Shown: piece after piece, positions 63,281-64,000 of the stretch
Position numbering within the stretch: the first letter of the stretch is position 1
Layout of the letters: the number at the start of each line of letters is the position of its first letter
Assembly: GCA_963846165.1 (NCBI GenBank)
Contig: CAWJUU010000005.1
Location: 558,001 to 622,000 of the forward strand
Source: WHSW01 sp963846165
GTDB lineage: Bacteria; Actinomycetota; Thermoleophilia; Solirubrobacterales; 70-9
DNA: 64,000 nucleotides
Reading direction: 5' to 3'
Position numbers and translations under genes: made by a program
Notes under the pieces: generated by a model
Databases searched by the model: none
What the model saw: the letters and a program-made list of their open reading frames with translations, nothing else
What the model was told of the DNA's origin: nothing

Positions 63281-64000
63281 TCAGAGCAGCTTCCTTTCGT
63301 CCATCCAAGCGACGATCTTGGAGACCGTCTCATTGGTGTCCTCGTCCTCGAACACCTCGCCGGACTCTTTCTGCGGCGGCGAATTGATCTCGAGCACCTG
63401 CGTCTTCGAGCCGCCCTCGCCCACCTGCCCGGCCTCGATCCCGACGTCGCCGGTGGCCTTGGTGTCGAGCGGCTTCTTCTTCGCCCCCATGATCGCCTTC
63501 AGCGATGGGTAGCGCGGCTCGTTGATCGCGTCACCGACCGAGATCACCGCGGGCAGGTCGATCTCGACCGTGTCGTAGCCGTATTCGGCCTGGCGCTCGC
63601 AGACGAGCTTTGAGTCCTCGATCTCGATCTTGATCACCTGGGTCAGCGAAGGCATCTTCAGGTGGTCGGCGACTACGGCGCCGATCGTGTAGCACTCGCC
63701 GTCGTCGGACTGCTGGCCGAGCAGGACCAGATCGGGCTGCTCGGACCCGAGCAGCTTCGCAAGCGCGTAGCCGGTGGCGCAGACGTCGGAGCCCTCGAGC
63801 GCTGCGTCGGTGAGGTGCAGCGAGCGGTCGGCGCCGAGCGCGACGGCCTTGTGCAACGCCCGCACGGCGGTCTCCGGGCCCATGGTCACGGCGATGATCT
63901 CGTCCACTTCGGCATTGCCGCCCTCGCGGATCTGCATCGCCGCTTCGATGCCGTGGGTATCGAACGGGTTCAGGTTCTTCTCGCCTGAGCGGTCGAGCCG
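63281..64000 (-). CDS. etfB: Electron transfer flavoprotein, beta subunit (5' end outside window)
   Basis: The visible 239 residues end at TGA 63281-63283. The first part, RLDRSGEKNLNPFDTHGIEAAMQIREGGNAEVDEIIAVTMGPETAVRALHKAVALGADRSLHL, includes the N-terminal Asp-containing loop of ETF beta, and SEQPDLVLLGQQSDDGECYTIGAVVADHL is the AMP-binding region. The start lies beyond 64000. It is first of the etfB-etfA-ETF-QO operon. Confidence 0.95.
   Translation of the reverse strand, partial: RLDRSGEKNLNPFDTHGIEAAMQIREGGNAEVDEIIAVTMGPETAVRALHKAVALGADRSLHLTDAALEGSDVCATGYALAKLLGSEQPDLVLLGQQSDDGECYTIGAVVADHLKMPSLTQVIKIEIEDSKLVCERQAEYGYDTVEIDLPAVISVGDAINEPRYPSLKAIMGAKKKPLDTKATGDVGIEAGQVGEGGSKTQVLEINSPPQKESGEVFEDEDTNETVSKIVAWMDERKLL

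Overview
The window is very GC-rich and tightly packed. It looks like chromosomal DNA from a high-GC Actinomycetota, most likely class Thermoleophilia (Solirubrobacterales-like). The pointers are a secreted protein with the KxNTVKSxDIxPGAVKxKDI-type repeat often seen there, a CvpA-trypsin (MarP-like) protease, a GltB with a divergent glutaminase start, frequent GTG starts and many short overlaps. This placement is an inference from gene families; no rRNA gene is present.

Layout. 0-8 kb: an alpha/beta hydrolase facing a LysR regulator, a GNAT enzyme, an HxlR regulator, a MarP-like membrane protease, a penicillin-binding transpeptidase, small envelope proteins and an FHA protein. 8-17 kb: glutamate synthase large subunit, a methyltransferase, an orphan ParA and a PLP decarboxylase coupled to an NTF2-like protein, bracketed by two copies of a roughly 360-380 bp inverted-repeat-bounded element. 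17-29 kb: homoserine kinase with two thioredoxin-fold genes, S-adenosylhomocysteinase with ArfB, and an envelope-polysaccharide block (two NDP-sugar pyrophosphorylases, a sugar-phosphate isomerase, a UDP-glucose dehydrogenase, an LCP ligase and an M20 peptidase). 29-39 kb: a complete minus-strand F-type ATP synthase operon (atpZ-I-B-E-F-H-A-G-D-C), preceded by a WecA/TagO-type transferase and a DUF354 protein. 39-47 kb: glyA, tsaC, prmC, prfA, a calcium-repeat protein, DUF1385 and rpmE, then universal stress protein and regulator genes.

49.8-58.5 kb is an accessory-looking segment. It holds several tRNA 3'-end fragments, truncated genes, a TetR regulator with a perfect 20-bp palindrome embedded in divergent promoters, a STAS protein overlapping a SigB/SigF-type sigma factor with no anti-sigma gene between them, a run of small or basic proteins (DUF892, lysine/arginine-rich proteins, a 42-residue membrane peptide) and a sulfotransferase. 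58.6-60.4 kb is a three-gene NTF2/NTF2/hydrolase operon. Its promoter carries the same 18-bp palindromic site that overlaps the start codon of a TetR gene 11 kb away. The window ends in the etfB-etfA-ETF-QO operon (minus strand), which carries electrons from acyl-CoA-type dehydrogenases to quinone.

Many clearly conserved genes (protease, transpeptidase, GNAT, universal stress protein, DUF1385, prfA, M20, LCP, FHA) have single-base frameshifts, several in G/C runs or GCG/GGC repeats. Sequencing or assembly error is the most economical explanation. Those genes are annotated over their full reconstructed span.
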